NCBI GenBank assembly: GCA_036821905.1
Contig: DAISIR010000025.1
Span: 1 to 36,311 of the forward strand
DNA from: Brooklawnia sp937867175
Lineage (GTDB): Bacteria > Actinomycetota > Actinomycetes > Propionibacteriales > Propionibacteriaceae
Direction: 5' to 3'
DNA length: 36,311 nt
Shown here: in pieces, positions 21,905 to 30,498 of the stretch
Position numbering within the stretch: the stretch's first letter is position 1
Layout of the letters: each line of letters starts with the position of its first letter
Notes under the pieces: model-generated
Told to the model about the DNA's origin: nothing
Databases searched by the model: none
What the model saw: only the letters and a program-made list of their open reading frames with translations
Program-made: the position numbers and the translations under genes

Positions 21905-23260
21905 GTGCGCATATCTGTCATCGGCTGTGGCTACCTGGGCGCGGTCCACGCGGCCTGTATGGCGAGCCTGGGGCACCAGGTGGTCGGGCTTGACGTGGAC
22001 GAGGCGAAGGTCGCCTCGCTCAACTCGGGCGTGCCGCCCTTCTACGAGCCGGGGTTCGCCGAACTGCTCGACGAGCAGTTGGCCGGCGGACGACTGGAGT
22101 TCACCACTGATCCGGGCCGCATCGCCCAGGCGCAGATCCATTTCATCGCCGTCGGCACACCGCAGTTGGCAGGACGCTACGCCGCCGACCTCAGCTACGT
22201 GCGGGCTGCCGTCCAGACGCTCATCGAGAACGTCGACACCTCGAAGGGCCCCGCGGTGATCGCCGGCAAGTCGACCGTACCGGTGGGGACAGCCCGGCAC
22301 ATCCAGGATCTCTGCGACGAGTCCGGCAACGACCTGATCGTGGTGTGGAACCCGGAGTTCCTGCGCGAGGGTTTCGCGGTGACCGACACCGTGCACCCGG
22401 ACCGCATCGTCTACGGTCTGCCGGACGACCAGGACCGCGCCGAAGTCGGACGCAAACTCCTGGACGAGTGCTACGCCGAGCTGTTGGCCACCGGGATCCC
22501 GAGGCTGCTCACCAACCATCCGACGGCGGAGTTGGTCAAGGTGGCCGCCAACAGCTTCCTGGCCACCAAGATCAGCTTCATCAACGCCATGGCCCAGTTG
22601 TGTGACGCCACCGGTGGCGACGTCACCCAGTTGGCCGAGGCGATCGGCTACGACGACCGGATCGGCAAGAAGTTCCTGCGCGCCGGGGTCGGCTTCGGCG
22701 GCGGCTGCCTGCCCAAGGACATCAGGGCTTTCATGGCCCGCGCCGGTGAACTCGGGGTGGACGAGGCCCTGACCTTCCTGCGCGAGGTGGACGCGATCAA
22801 CCTGCGGCAGCGCGACAAAGCGGTCGAAATGGCGTCCAACCTGCTCGGCGGGCGTTTCGTCGGCCACAAGGTGGCGGTGCTGGGTGCTGCCTTCAAGCCG
22901 AACAGCGACGACCTGCGCGACTCGCCGGCGCTCGAGGTGGCACAGCAGATCTGGTCGCGCGGAGCCGATCTCGTCATCACCGACCCGGCAGCAGCCGATG
23001 CGCTGCGCAGCAAGCTGCCGAACCTGAACGTCGTCGGCACCGTCGCCGAGGCCGTCGCGGGGGCCGATGTCGTCCTGCTGCTGACCGAATGGCAGGAATA
23101 CCGAGACCTCGATCCAGTGGAACTGCGGGCCATGGTGCGCACCCCGAACATCATCGACGGACGCAACGTGCTCGACCCGCAGCGCTGGCTGGACGCCGGC
23201 TGGACCTATCGCGGCATGGGACGCCTCGCTGGTCCGGCCGCCGCCCGAGCGCAGGTCTGA
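21905..23260 (+). CDS. ugd: UDP-glucose 6-dehydrogenase
   Basis: A 451-aa UDP-glucose/GDP-mannose dehydrogenase family enzyme. It starts with the Rossmann motif ISVIGCGYLGAVHAA, has GTPQL and AGKSTVPVGTA, WNPEFLREG, the catalytic Cys268 in GFGGGCLPKD, and the C-terminal domain with LGAAFKPNSDDLRDSPA. It oxidises UDP-glucose to UDP-glucuronate using two NAD+, feeding cell-surface glycan synthesis. The start is the GTG at 21905, which gives the standard N-terminus; the frame is open further upstream inside the previous gene but without family similarity. galE lies 6.3 kb downstream and uses related sugar nucleotides. Confidence 0.95.
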   Translation: MRISVIGCGYLGAVHAACMASLGHQVVGLDVDEAKVASLNSGVPPFYEPGFAELLDEQLAGGRLEFTTDPGRIAQAQIHFIAVGTPQLAGRYAADLSYVRAAVQTLIENVDTSKGPAVIAGKSTVPVGTARHIQDLCDESGNDLIVVWNPEFLREGFAVTDTVHPDRIVYGLPDDQDRAEVGRKLLDECYAELLATGIPRLLTNHPTAELVKVAANSFLATKISFINAMAQLCDATGGDVTQLAEAIGYDDRIGKKFLRAGVGFGGGCLPKDIRAFMARAGELGVDEALTFLREVDAINLRQRDKAVEMASNLLGGRFVGHKVAVLGAAFKPNSDDLRDSPALEVAQQIWSRGADLVITDPAAADALRSKLPNLNVVGTVAEAVAGADVVLLLTEWQEYRDLDPVELRAMVRTPNIIDGRNVLDPQRWLDAGWTYRGMGRLAGPAAARAQV

Positions 23261-23281
23261 GCCGGCGACTCCGGTTTCAGG

Positions 23282-24079
23282 TCAGGACGGTTCGCTTTCG
23301 TCCATGGAGTCGATGAGTTCCATTTGTTCGTCGCTCAATTCGAAGTCGAAGATGTCCAGGTTCTCGGCGATGCGTTGCGGATGCGACGAGCGGGGAATCG
23401 CCACCAGCCCATGTTGGATGTGCCAGCGCAGCACCACCTGGGCCGGCGTGCGGCCACTGGCCTCGGCGATCTCTTGGACGACCTGGTCGGTCAGGTCGTC
23501 CGCCTGGCCGAGCGGACTGTAGGAGACCACCACGATCTTCCGGGCGTGCATCTGGGCCCGCAATCCGGGTTGACCCAGGGTCGGGTGCAGTTCGATCTGG
23601 TTGACCACGGGCGTGGCGCCACGCAGCGCGGCGATGTGGTCGTCCGAGAAGTTGCTGACGCCGATCGAGGTCACCAGGCCCTCAGCCTGGAACTGCTGTA
23701 GCGCCTCCCAGCATCTGATGTAGGCGTCGCCGTGCCGGTTCACCGATGGCGAGTGGATGAGGTACAGGTCGAGACGGTCGACTCCCAGATCGGCCAAAGT
23801 GGTCTCCAGGGCGCGCCGGGCGACGTCCGGGGCCATGTCGTCGTGGCGGACCTTGCTGGTCAGATAGAGCTCGTCGCGGGAGATTCCGGACGCCGCCAAC
23901 GCGCGTCCGATGTCGGCCTCGTTGTCGTAGAGCGTAGCCATGTCGAGATGCCGGTACCCGACCTCGAGGGCGCGGGTGACCGCTTGGATGGCCACCTCCC
24001 CGTTCAGTGCCCAGGTGCCGAAACCGATCTGGGGGATGTGCTGACCATCGGATAGCCGGAGCTGCGGAATCTGGGTCAC
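23282..24079 (-). CDS. Aldo/keto reductase
   Basis: A 265-aa AKR of the 2,5-diketo-gluconate reductase type. The catalytic tetrad is visible: Asp and Tyr in LDMATLYDNE, Lys in LTSKVRHDD, His in YLIHSPS. It also has GVSNF, VNQIELHP and the C-terminal cofactor segment AIPRSSHPQRIAENL, which indicates NADPH binding. It would reduce aldehydes or ketones in the cytoplasm; the substrate is unknown. The GTG at 24079 has AAAGGA six bases upstream. It converges on ugd (21 bp gap) and diverges from argS across 77 bp. Confidence 0.92.
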   Translation of the reverse strand: MTQIPQLRLSDGQHIPQIGFGTWALNGEVAIQAVTRALEVGYRHLDMATLYDNEADIGRALAASGISRDELYLTSKVRHDDMAPDVARRALETTLADLGVDRLDLYLIHSPSVNRHGDAYIRCWEALQQFQAEGLVTSIGVSNFSDDHIAALRGATPVVNQIELHPTLGQPGLRAQMHARKIVVVSYSPLGQADDLTDQVVQEIAEASGRTPAQVVLRWHIQHGLVAIPRSSHPQRIAENLDIFDFELSDEQMELIDSMDESEPS

Positions 24080-24156
24080 TTCTCGTCCTTTCGCCGTCTT
24101 CTACCACGGTACTGACGTGTTCTGGCCTACCCACCCCTCGTGAGAGAATGATCGGC

Positions 24157-25791
24157 ATGTCTTCTCTGCCGTCCCAGTTGTCGCAGCGGATCGAGGCGGT
24201 CGCCGGTGTCGATCCCGAACTGCGTCCGGCCACCAAACCGCAGTTCGGGCACTTCCAGTCGAACGTCGCCCTGCGTCTGGCCAAGCTGGAGGGTGCCAAA
24301 CCCCGAGACGTCGCCCAGCGAATCGTCGGGCAGTTGCAGTTGGACGATCTGTGCGAGACCCCCGAGGTGGCCGGGCCGGGTTTCATCAACTTCCGGATCC
24401 GTGCCGATGTGTTGGCCGCGACGGTCACCGCCCAGCTCGCCGATCCGCGTGCGGGCATCGCCGCGGTTGCCGAACCGCAGCGCGTGGTCATCGACTACTC
24501 CTCGCCCAACGTGGCCAAGCAGATGCATGTCGGCCACCTGCGTTCGACGATCATCGGCGACTGCTTCAACCGGGTGCTGAGCGCGCTGGGCCACCAGGTG
24601 ATCGCGCAGAATCACATCGGCGACTGGGGACGCCAGTTCGGCATGCTGATCGAACAGGTTGACGACGAGGGACTCGACCTGGCGTCCCTCGACCTGGCCG
24701 GTGCCGAAGAACTGTACCGGCGGGCCAACGCCCATCTGGAGGCCGACGAGTCGTTCGCGGCGCGTTCGCGCGAGCGTGTGGTCAAACTGCAGTCCGGTGA
24801 CCCGGCCACCCGCCAGGCGTGGCAGCGGCTGATCGAGATCTCGCTGACCGGGTTCAACCGCACCTATGCCCGGATGAACGTCAAGCTGACCGACGCCGAT
24901 GTGGCCGGGGAGTCCAGCTACAACGAGTTGCTGGCCCCGCTCGCCGACGACCTGGCGTCCCGCGGGATCGCCAAGATGGACGACGGTGCCCTTGTGGTCT
25001 TCGTCGAGGGCTTCGACGCGCCGGCGATCATCCGCAACTCCGCCGGCGGCTACGGCTACGACGTCACCGACGTTGCCGCGATCCGCTACCGGGTGGACGA
25101 ACTGGGCGCCCGACGGATCATCTACGTCACCGACGCCCGCCAACACCACCATTTCGAGTTGGCCTTCGCGGTCGCCCGGATGGCCGGCTACCTGCCTGAT
25201 GACGTGGTGGCCGAGCATGTCGGTTTCGGCATGGTGCTCGGCCCGGGCGGGACGCCGATCAAGACCAGGGAGGGCGGCACCGTCACCCTCGACTCGCTGC
25301 TGGACGCCGCAGAGGAGCACGCTGTCCCCGAGATCGCGCTGGCGGCGATCAAGTACGCCGACCTGTCGAACAGCTTGCAGAAAGATTACGTCTTCGACGC
25401 CGAACGGATGACCCAGACCACCGGCGACACCGGCCCCTACCTGCAGTACGCGCACTCCCGCTGCGCCGGGATCCTGCGCGAGGCCGCTGCCCGGGGGCTC
25501 GGCCACGCCGGCATCACCGAACTGGCCGAACCGGCCGAGCAGCAGTTGGCGTTGTGGCTGACCCGCTTCGGCGAGACCGTCCAGGTGGTCGCCGACGACC
25601 TCACCCCGCACAAGTTGTGCACCTACCTGTTCGAGCTGGCGACGTTGTTCTCCACCTTCTACGAGCAGTGCCCCGTGCTCAAGAGCGCCGGGCAGGTGCG
25701 GGCGTCCCGGCTGGCGCTGGTGGCGGCGACCAAGCAGGTGCTGGCGAGCGGGCTCGGCCTGCTCGGCATCGTGGCGCCGGAGCGGATGTAG
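24157..25791 (+). CDS. argS: Arginyl-tRNA synthetase
   Basis: A 544-aa class I aminoacyl-tRNA synthetase. The N-terminal additional domain (FGHFQSNVALRLAK, GPGFINFRI) is followed by the HIGH motif as HVGHLRST at residues 124-131, the Arg-specific QNHIGDWGRQFGML, a KMSK-equivalent region GTPIKTREGGTVTL (canonical KMSK is replaced, as in many ArgRS), and the DALR anticodon-binding domain ending in LGLLGIVAPERM. It charges tRNA-Arg. The ATG at 24157 has GAGAG ten bases upstream; an ATG at 24148 is too close to that site. Confidence 0.96.
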   Translation: MSSLPSQLSQRIEAVAGVDPELRPATKPQFGHFQSNVALRLAKLEGAKPRDVAQRIVGQLQLDDLCETPEVAGPGFINFRIRADVLAATVTAQLADPRAGIAAVAEPQRVVIDYSSPNVAKQMHVGHLRSTIIGDCFNRVLSALGHQVIAQNHIGDWGRQFGMLIEQVDDEGLDLASLDLAGAEELYRRANAHLEADESFAARSRERVVKLQSGDPATRQAWQRLIEISLTGFNRTYARMNVKLTDADVAGESSYNELLAPLADDLASRGIAKMDDGALVVFVEGFDAPAIIRNSAGGYGYDVTDVAAIRYRVDELGARRIIYVTDARQHHHFELAFAVARMAGYLPDDVVAEHVGFGMVLGPGGTPIKTREGGTVTLDSLLDAAEEHAVPEIALAAIKYADLSNSLQKDYVFDAERMTQTTGDTGPYLQYAHSRCAGILREAAARGLGHAGITELAEPAEQQLALWLTRFGETVQVVADDLTPHKLCTYLFELATLFSTFYEQCPVLKSAGQVRASRLALVAATKQVLASGLGLLGIVAPERM

Positions 25792-25887
25792 GCGTCAGCG
25801 AGCCGGTTGTTCGGCAAGCAAACGCGGGGGAGCTGCGGTTGAATGGCGTACCACCACGTCCTTCAACACATTCGTGAGGTGACCACC

Positions 25888-27945
25888 ATGCAGACCCGCC
25901 ACATTCGATTCGGGGCAGCGTACTACGACGAGTACATGCCCCAAGAACGTCTGGCCACGGACGTGGCGATGATCGCGGCGGCGGGCATGAACACGGTGCG
26001 CATCGCAGAATCGACCTGGTCGACCTGCGAGCCGCAGCCGGGGGTGTTCGACTTCAGCCATGTCGACCGCGTCATTGATGCCATGGAGGTGGCAGGCCTC
26101 CAGGTGATCATCGGCACCCCCACCTACGCGGTGCCGACCTGGCTCGTCCAGTCCCATCCGGAGGTGCTGGCCACCACGTCGCAGGGGTCGGGCCGCTATG
26201 GTGCCCGGCAGATAATGAACATCACCGCACCCGCGTACCTCTGGCATGCCGAACGCGTCATCAGGAGACTCCTGGAGCGCACCGCGCAGCGCGAAGCGGT
26301 GATCGGCTTCCAGGTCGACAATGAGACGAAGTACTACGACACCGCCTCCCCGGATGTGCAGCGCCGATTCGTCAAGCATCTGCGCGAACTGTTCGACGAC
26401 GACCTGGACGCAATGAACCGCGCCTACGGGCTCGATTACTGGTCGAACCGGATCAACGCCTGGGAGGACTTCCCCGACGTGCGGGGAACCATCAACGGCT
26501 CGCTCGCCGCTGCCTGGGACCGGTTCCGGCGCGGACTGGTGACGGAATTCCTGGCGTGGCAGTCTGAGCTGGTCCGGGAGTATGCGCGTGATGATCAGTT
26601 CGTCACCCACAATCTCGACTTCGACTGGGGGCCGGGCTGGTCCTACGGGTTGCAGCCAGCCGTCGACCATTTTGCCGTCGCCCAGACCCTTGATGTCGCT
26701 GGCGTCGACATCTATCACCCCACGCAGGACGAGTTGACTGGCAAGGAGATCGCCTTCGGTGGCGATCTGGCCCGCTCGGTCAAGGGTGGCGCCAACTATC
26801 TGGTCCTGGAGACCCAGGCGCAGGGCCAGCTGGGTTGGCTGCCATATCCGGGCCAGCTCCGGCTGCAGGCGCTGAGTCACATCGCCAGTGGGGCCGACGG
26901 CGTCATGTACTGGCATTGGCACTCCACCCACAACGGGTTCGAGACCTACTGGAAAGGGGTTCTCAGCCAGGACTTCACGCCGAATCCGACCTACCTGGAG
27001 GCCTGCCGGTTGGGCTCGGAGTTCGCCGACGCCGGGGAATCGCTGCGTGGGATCACCAAGACGAACCGCATCGGCATCCTGGTCAGCAATGAGTCTCTGA
27101 CGGCGTTGCAGTGGTTTGGTATCGAGACTGGTTTCCCGGCATCGATGGGGCCGAGCATCGGTTACAACGATGTCCTGCGCTGGATCTATGACGCGTTGTT
27201 CGATCTCAACCTGGAGGTCGACTTCCTGGATGCGTCGGCGAGCAACCTGGCCGACTACCAAATGCTCATCGTCCCGGCTCTCTACGTCGCATCGCAGGCC
27301 ACTACCGACCGGCTCGGTGGCTACGTGGCGGGCGGCGGGCACCTGATCAGCACCTTCCGTAGCTTCGTCGCCGACGAGCACGTCAAGGTTTGGGACGATC
27401 GTGCCCCGCATGGGCTCACTGAGGTCTTCGGATTTGGGTACGACCAGTTCACCCGACCCGCCGGTGTGGAACTTCGCCTCTGCGGGGAGTTGGCCGAGGG
27501 CTGTGCGCAGCTGGAGGGTGAGGCACTGGCCGCGTCCCACTTTATGGAGCTCCTGGTCCCACACGAGGGGTCCGGCGCCGAGGTGCTGGCGGCCTACGGC
27601 CACCACGCCTGGCAGAACCCAGCCATCACCCGGAACCTCTTCGGTGCGGGATCGGCGACCCACATTGCCACCATGGTCTCCCCGGAGCTGCTGTCCGCGG
27701 TACTGCGCCTCGTCGCAGCCGTTGCGGGGGTGCTGGACTGGGCGCAGGACCTCTCAGGGAAGGTGACCGTGCGACGTGGCCACAACGCCGCCGGTGCCGA
27801 GATCACGTTCCTGCTCAACTACGCAAAGGACCCGGTGGCGATCACAGCGCCGGTGTCTGGGCGCGACGTGCTCACCGGACGCCCCATCAAGGCTGGTACG
27901 ACCATCGCCATCGAAGGTTGGGGCGCGCTCGTCGTCCAGGGCTGA
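25888..27945 (+). CDS. GH42 beta-galactosidase
   Basis: A 685-aa glycoside hydrolase family 42 enzyme with the standard three-domain layout: TIM barrel (FGAAYYDEYMP at the start), trimerisation domain (RIGILVSNES onward) and a small C-terminal beta domain. The catalytic acid/base is Glu146 in QVDNET and the nucleophile is Glu308 in LVLETQAQGQLGW. A signal peptide is absent, so it is cytoplasmic and would act on imported galactosides. The ATG at 25888 has GAGGTG seven bases upstream; an earlier ATG at 25843 adds residues with no family match. No sugar transporter is adjacent. The gene follows argS after 96 bp. Confidence 0.93.
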   Translation: MQTRHIRFGAAYYDEYMPQERLATDVAMIAAAGMNTVRIAESTWSTCEPQPGVFDFSHVDRVIDAMEVAGLQVIIGTPTYAVPTWLVQSHPEVLATTSQGSGRYGARQIMNITAPAYLWHAERVIRRLLERTAQREAVIGFQVDNETKYYDTASPDVQRRFVKHLRELFDDDLDAMNRAYGLDYWSNRINAWEDFPDVRGTINGSLAAAWDRFRRGLVTEFLAWQSELVREYARDDQFVTHNLDFDWGPGWSYGLQPAVDHFAVAQTLDVAGVDIYHPTQDELTGKEIAFGGDLARSVKGGANYLVLETQAQGQLGWLPYPGQLRLQALSHIASGADGVMYWHWHSTHNGFETYWKGVLSQDFTPNPTYLEACRLGSEFADAGESLRGITKTNRIGILVSNESLTALQWFGIETGFPASMGPSIGYNDVLRWIYDALFDLNLEVDFLDASASNLADYQMLIVPALYVASQATTDRLGGYVAGGGHLISTFRSFVADEHVKVWDDRAPHGLTEVFGFGYDQFTRPAGVELRLCGELAEGCAQLEGEALAASHFMELLVPHEGSGAEVLAAYGHHAWQNPAITRNLFGAGSATHIATMVSPELLSAVLRLVAAVAGVLDWAQDLSGKVTVRRGHNAAGAEITFLLNYAKDPVAITAPVSGRDVLTGRPIKAGTTIAIEGWGALVVQG

Positions 27946-27974
27946 CCCCGGGACGTAACGACCTTGCCCCGGGG
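27946..27974. terminator. Candidate bidirectional terminator between bga and ppgK
   Basis: CCCCGGG at 27946-27952 pairs with CCCGGGG at 27968-27974 across a 15-nt loop. It lies one base after the GH42 stop and 34 bp from the end of the converging kinase gene. There is no T-run, so confidence is limited. Confidence 0.4.
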
Positions 27975-28008
27975 GCGGCGCCGAACCAGCCGCACGGCGT
28001 TTCGTCGG

Positions 28009-28842
28009 CTACTTGGGGGTGTCCCACAGCGCCGGATCGCTCGCCCGGACGCCCCTGGCCGCGCCCTCGGCCTCGGCCAGGGGGTAGCGGGCAGCCACCA
28101 CCGCTGCCGCACCGACGATGCCGGCCTGGTTCAGCAACATCGCCGGGACGATCGGAGTCTGCAGCTTCAGCAACGGCAGGAACCGCTCATGGCTGGCCGA
28201 GACGCCACCGCCCACCACGAACAGGTCGGGCCAGAACAACTTCTCTACCGCTGAGTAGTAGATCTGTAGGCGCTTCGACCAGCGCTGGTAGCTCAGCTTC
28301 TCTCGGGCCTTGGCTGCGGCCGACGCCCGCGTCTCGGCGTCGAAGCCGGCGATCTCCAGATGGCCGAGTTCGGTGTTGGGCACCAGGACGCCGTCGTTGA
28401 TCAGGGCCGTGCCGATTCCGGTGCCCAGCGTGGTGACGATCACCACTCCACGACGTCCCTGGGCCGCGCCGTAGCGCACCTCGGCGAGCCCAGCGGCGTC
28501 CGCATCGTTCACCAGGACGACCTGACGACCCAGTTGGTCGCTGAACAACTTCTCGGCATCGACCCCGACCCACGCCGGGTCGAGGTTGGCCATCATCGGC
28601 ACGACCCCGTGAACGACGGGCGCAGGCACGGTGACGCCGACCGGCGAGTCGCCGATCTGCGCACTGAACTGTTCGACGATCTGGGCGACCACGCTGGCGC
28701 AGGCCTTCGGGGTCGACTTCTTCGGCGTCGGGATTCGAATACGGCTGCCGGTCAGGGCGCCGGTCGACAGATCGACGGGGGCGCCCTTGATGCCCGATCC
28801 GCCGATGTCGATGCCCAGGATGTGGTGCGGGGTCGAAGTCAT
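28009..28842 (-). CDS. ppgK: Polyphosphate glucokinase
   Basis: A 277-aa ROK-related glucokinase of the actinobacterial PpgK type. It has the phosphate motif GIDIGGSGIKGAPVD, the catalytic Asp in VLVNDADAAGLAE, VTTLGTGIGTAL and LGHLEI, and the PpgK-specific C-terminal stretch QRWSKRLQIYYSAVEKLFWPDLFVVGGGVS (in two adjacent parts). It phosphorylates glucose with polyphosphate or ATP. The ATG at 28842 is chosen because TAGCAT lies exactly seven bases upstream, giving a leaderless mRNA; an ATG at 28851 would overlap that box. Glucose from the GH42 enzyme could enter glycolysis here. Confidence 0.94.
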   Translation of the reverse strand: MTSTPHHILGIDIGGSGIKGAPVDLSTGALTGSRIRIPTPKKSTPKACASVVAQIVEQFSAQIGDSPVGVTVPAPVVHGVVPMMANLDPAWVGVDAEKLFSDQLGRQVVLVNDADAAGLAEVRYGAAQGRRGVVIVTTLGTGIGTALINDGVLVPNTELGHLEIAGFDAETRASAAAKAREKLSYQRWSKRLQIYYSAVEKLFWPDLFVVGGGVSASHERFLPLLKLQTPIVPAMLLNQAGIVGAAAVVAARYPLAEAEGAARGVRASDPALWDTPK

Positions 28843-28849
28843 GCAAGCC

Positions 28850-28855
28850 ATGCTA
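28850..28855 (-). promoter_or_regulatory. Candidate -10 box (TAGCAT) for leaderless ppgK mRNA
   Basis: TAGCAT on the minus strand, seven bases before the ATG at 28842. No Shine-Dalgarno lies between. Confidence 0.5.
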
Positions 28856-28910
28856 GGGCCTGGACCGGTTCGAGGTCCGGCGAAGCGGACGTTAACAAGG
28901 GTCTGCGGCC

Positions 28911-28916
28911 TAAGCT
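28911..28916 (+). promoter_or_regulatory. Candidate -10 box (TAAGCT) for the divergent unknown gene
   Basis: TAAGCT fits TANNNT and is six bases before the GTG at 28923, implying a leaderless mRNA. It is divergent from the ppgK box 55 bp away. Confidence 0.5.
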
Positions 28917-28922
28917 GGCCGG

Positions 28923-29480
28923 GTGAAGCAGCGCGACTACCACGAGGCCTGTCACGGATCGCAACCCAGGCACCCCGACGGTGGGGAATGGGTACACGTG
29001 ATGATCCTGCACGACGGCAGCACGGTCTATGCCGACACTGCGGCCGAGGTCTTGTCCGAGATGCTGCCGGGATACCAGGACACCGACGAACCAGCCCGCC
29101 GCCGACTGCGCGTCCGGCACGCCCAGCAGGTCGCCGGGCTGGTGCAGCGTCTCGAGCTGGAACGTGGGATCGCCGAGGGTGGCCTCGATCCGTCCGACCC
29201 GAGCCAGGCCGCGCTCGAGCAGATCCTGACCACCGACAAGTCGGTGTCGCTCGGTCTTGAGCTGCCGGACGCGCCGGGGCGTCCGGCAGACTGGCTGCCG
29301 CCGGTCCCGCTGGTGCTGGTGACCACCGGTTACGCCCCGCACACCAAGTACCCGCAAATCGGCGGCAACGTGGTGTGGATCGACCCGGCCGATGAGGCCG
29401 ACTACCTGGCGTCCCTGCATCGAACCGGGATCTTCAGCTATTGGACGTCGGCGGCTCCTGCCGGGTCGCGCCGCGAATAG
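28923..29480 (+). CDS. Conserved-looking protein of unknown function
   Basis: A 185-aa soluble protein with no signal peptide or helix. The N-terminal part reads GGEWVHVMILHDGSTVYADTA, a middle acidic/arginine region follows, and the C-terminal part has PPVPLVLVTTGYAPHT and NVVWIDPADEADYLASL. Codon use is strongly GC3-biased, as in neighbouring real genes. The GTG at 28923 sits six bases after a -10 box. It lies 37 bp upstream of galE and is divergent from ppgK. I do not recognise the family. Its C-terminal beta/alpha pattern could be a small binding fold, but this is a guess. Confidence 0.7.
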   Translation: MKQRDYHEACHGSQPRHPDGGEWVHVMILHDGSTVYADTAAEVLSEMLPGYQDTDEPARRRLRVRHAQQVAGLVQRLELERGIAEGGLDPSDPSQAALEQILTTDKSVSLGLELPDAPGRPADWLPPVPLVLVTTGYAPHTKYPQIGGNVVWIDPADEADYLASLHRTGIFSYWTSAAPAGSRRE

Positions 29481-29517
29481 GATGACCACAAGCACAGGCG
29501 AACAGAGAGGTCGGATT

Positions 29518-30486
29518 ATGAGCTGGTTGGTGACAGGCGGGGCAGGCTATATCGGCTCACACGTGGTGCAGGCCTTCCTGGCCGCCGGCATCACGCCGGT
29601 GGTCATCGACGACCTGTCCAGCGGCCACGCCGAGTTCGTGCCCGCCGAGGTGGCGTTCGTCAAGGGTTCGATCCTCGACACCGACCTGGTCACCCACGCA
29701 CTGCGCGACCACGGCTGCGAAGGCGTGGTGCACCTGGCCGGCTTCAAGTACGCGGGGGTCAGCGTCCGCGAGCCCCTGCACACCTACGACCAGAACGTCA
29801 CCGGCACCGTCTCGTTGCTGCGCGCCATGCAGGTGGTGGGCGTCCACAACTACGTCTTCTCCAGCTCGGCGTCGGTCTATGGGACGCCGAACGTCGACTT
29901 GGTCACCGAGGAAACCCCGACCGCGCCGGAGTCGCCGTACGGCCAGACCAAGCTGATCGGGGAGTGGCTGGCCGCCGACATGGCCGCCGTCGACCCCGAC
30001 TGGCGCTACACCAATCTGCGCTACTTCAACGTCGTCGGGTCGGGTTCCGACCAGCTCTACGACACCAGTCCGCACAACCTCTTCCCGATCGTCTTCGATG
30101 CGCTGTTGGGCGGCCGGGTGCCGAAGATCTTCGGTGACGACTACCAGACACCCGACGGCACCTGCGTGCGCGACTACGTGCACGTCGCCGACCTGGCCAC
30201 CTCGCATGTGGCGGCGGCGCAGGCGATGGTTGCCGGTCGCGACCTCGGCACCGCCTACAACCTCGGCAGCGGCGACGGGTCGAGTGTGGCTCAGATCATG
30301 TCCGCGATCGCCCGGGTCACCGGCATCGACTTCACCCCCGAGATCGCCCCTCGGCGCCCGGGCGATCCTGCCCGCATCGTCGCCAACGGAGACGCGGCCG
30401 CCCGCGATCTCGACTGGCAGATGAGGCACAGCCTGGACGAGATGGTGGCCTCCGCCTGGCAGGCACGGCAGGCGCATTCGTCCTGA
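29518..30486 (+). CDS. galE: UDP-glucose 4-epimerase
   Basis: A 322-aa extended short-chain dehydrogenase. The NAD site is VTGGAGYIGSH at residues 4-14, the catalytic pair is Tyr141 and Lys145 in SPYGQTKLIGE, with FSSSASVYG providing the Ser. It also shows NLRYFNVVGSG and DGTCVRDYVHVADLA, both typical of GalE. It interconverts UDP-glucose and UDP-galactose, needed for galactose from the GH42 enzyme or for galactosylated envelope polymers. The ATG at 29518 has GAGAGG about seven bases upstream. A possible -10 (TAGGAT, 29478-29483) overlaps the upstream stop codon. It ends 12 bp from the converging PH-domain gene. Confidence 0.94.
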   Translation: MSWLVTGGAGYIGSHVVQAFLAAGITPVVIDDLSSGHAEFVPAEVAFVKGSILDTDLVTHALRDHGCEGVVHLAGFKYAGVSVREPLHTYDQNVTGTVSLLRAMQVVGVHNYVFSSSASVYGTPNVDLVTEETPTAPESPYGQTKLIGEWLAADMAAVDPDWRYTNLRYFNVVGSGSDQLYDTSPHNLFPIVFDALLGGRVPKIFGDDYQTPDGTCVRDYVHVADLATSHVAAAQAMVAGRDLGTAYNLGSGDGSSVAQIMSAIARVTGIDFTPEIAPRRPGDPARIVANGDAAARDLDWQMRHSLDEMVASAWQARQAHSS

Positions 30487-30498
30487 CAGGTAGCGGGT

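Noticed and set aside
25795..27663. A 622-codon open frame antisense to the GH42 gene
   Set aside because: The GH42 protein has both catalytic glutamates and full length; the antisense frame is a by-product of high GC.
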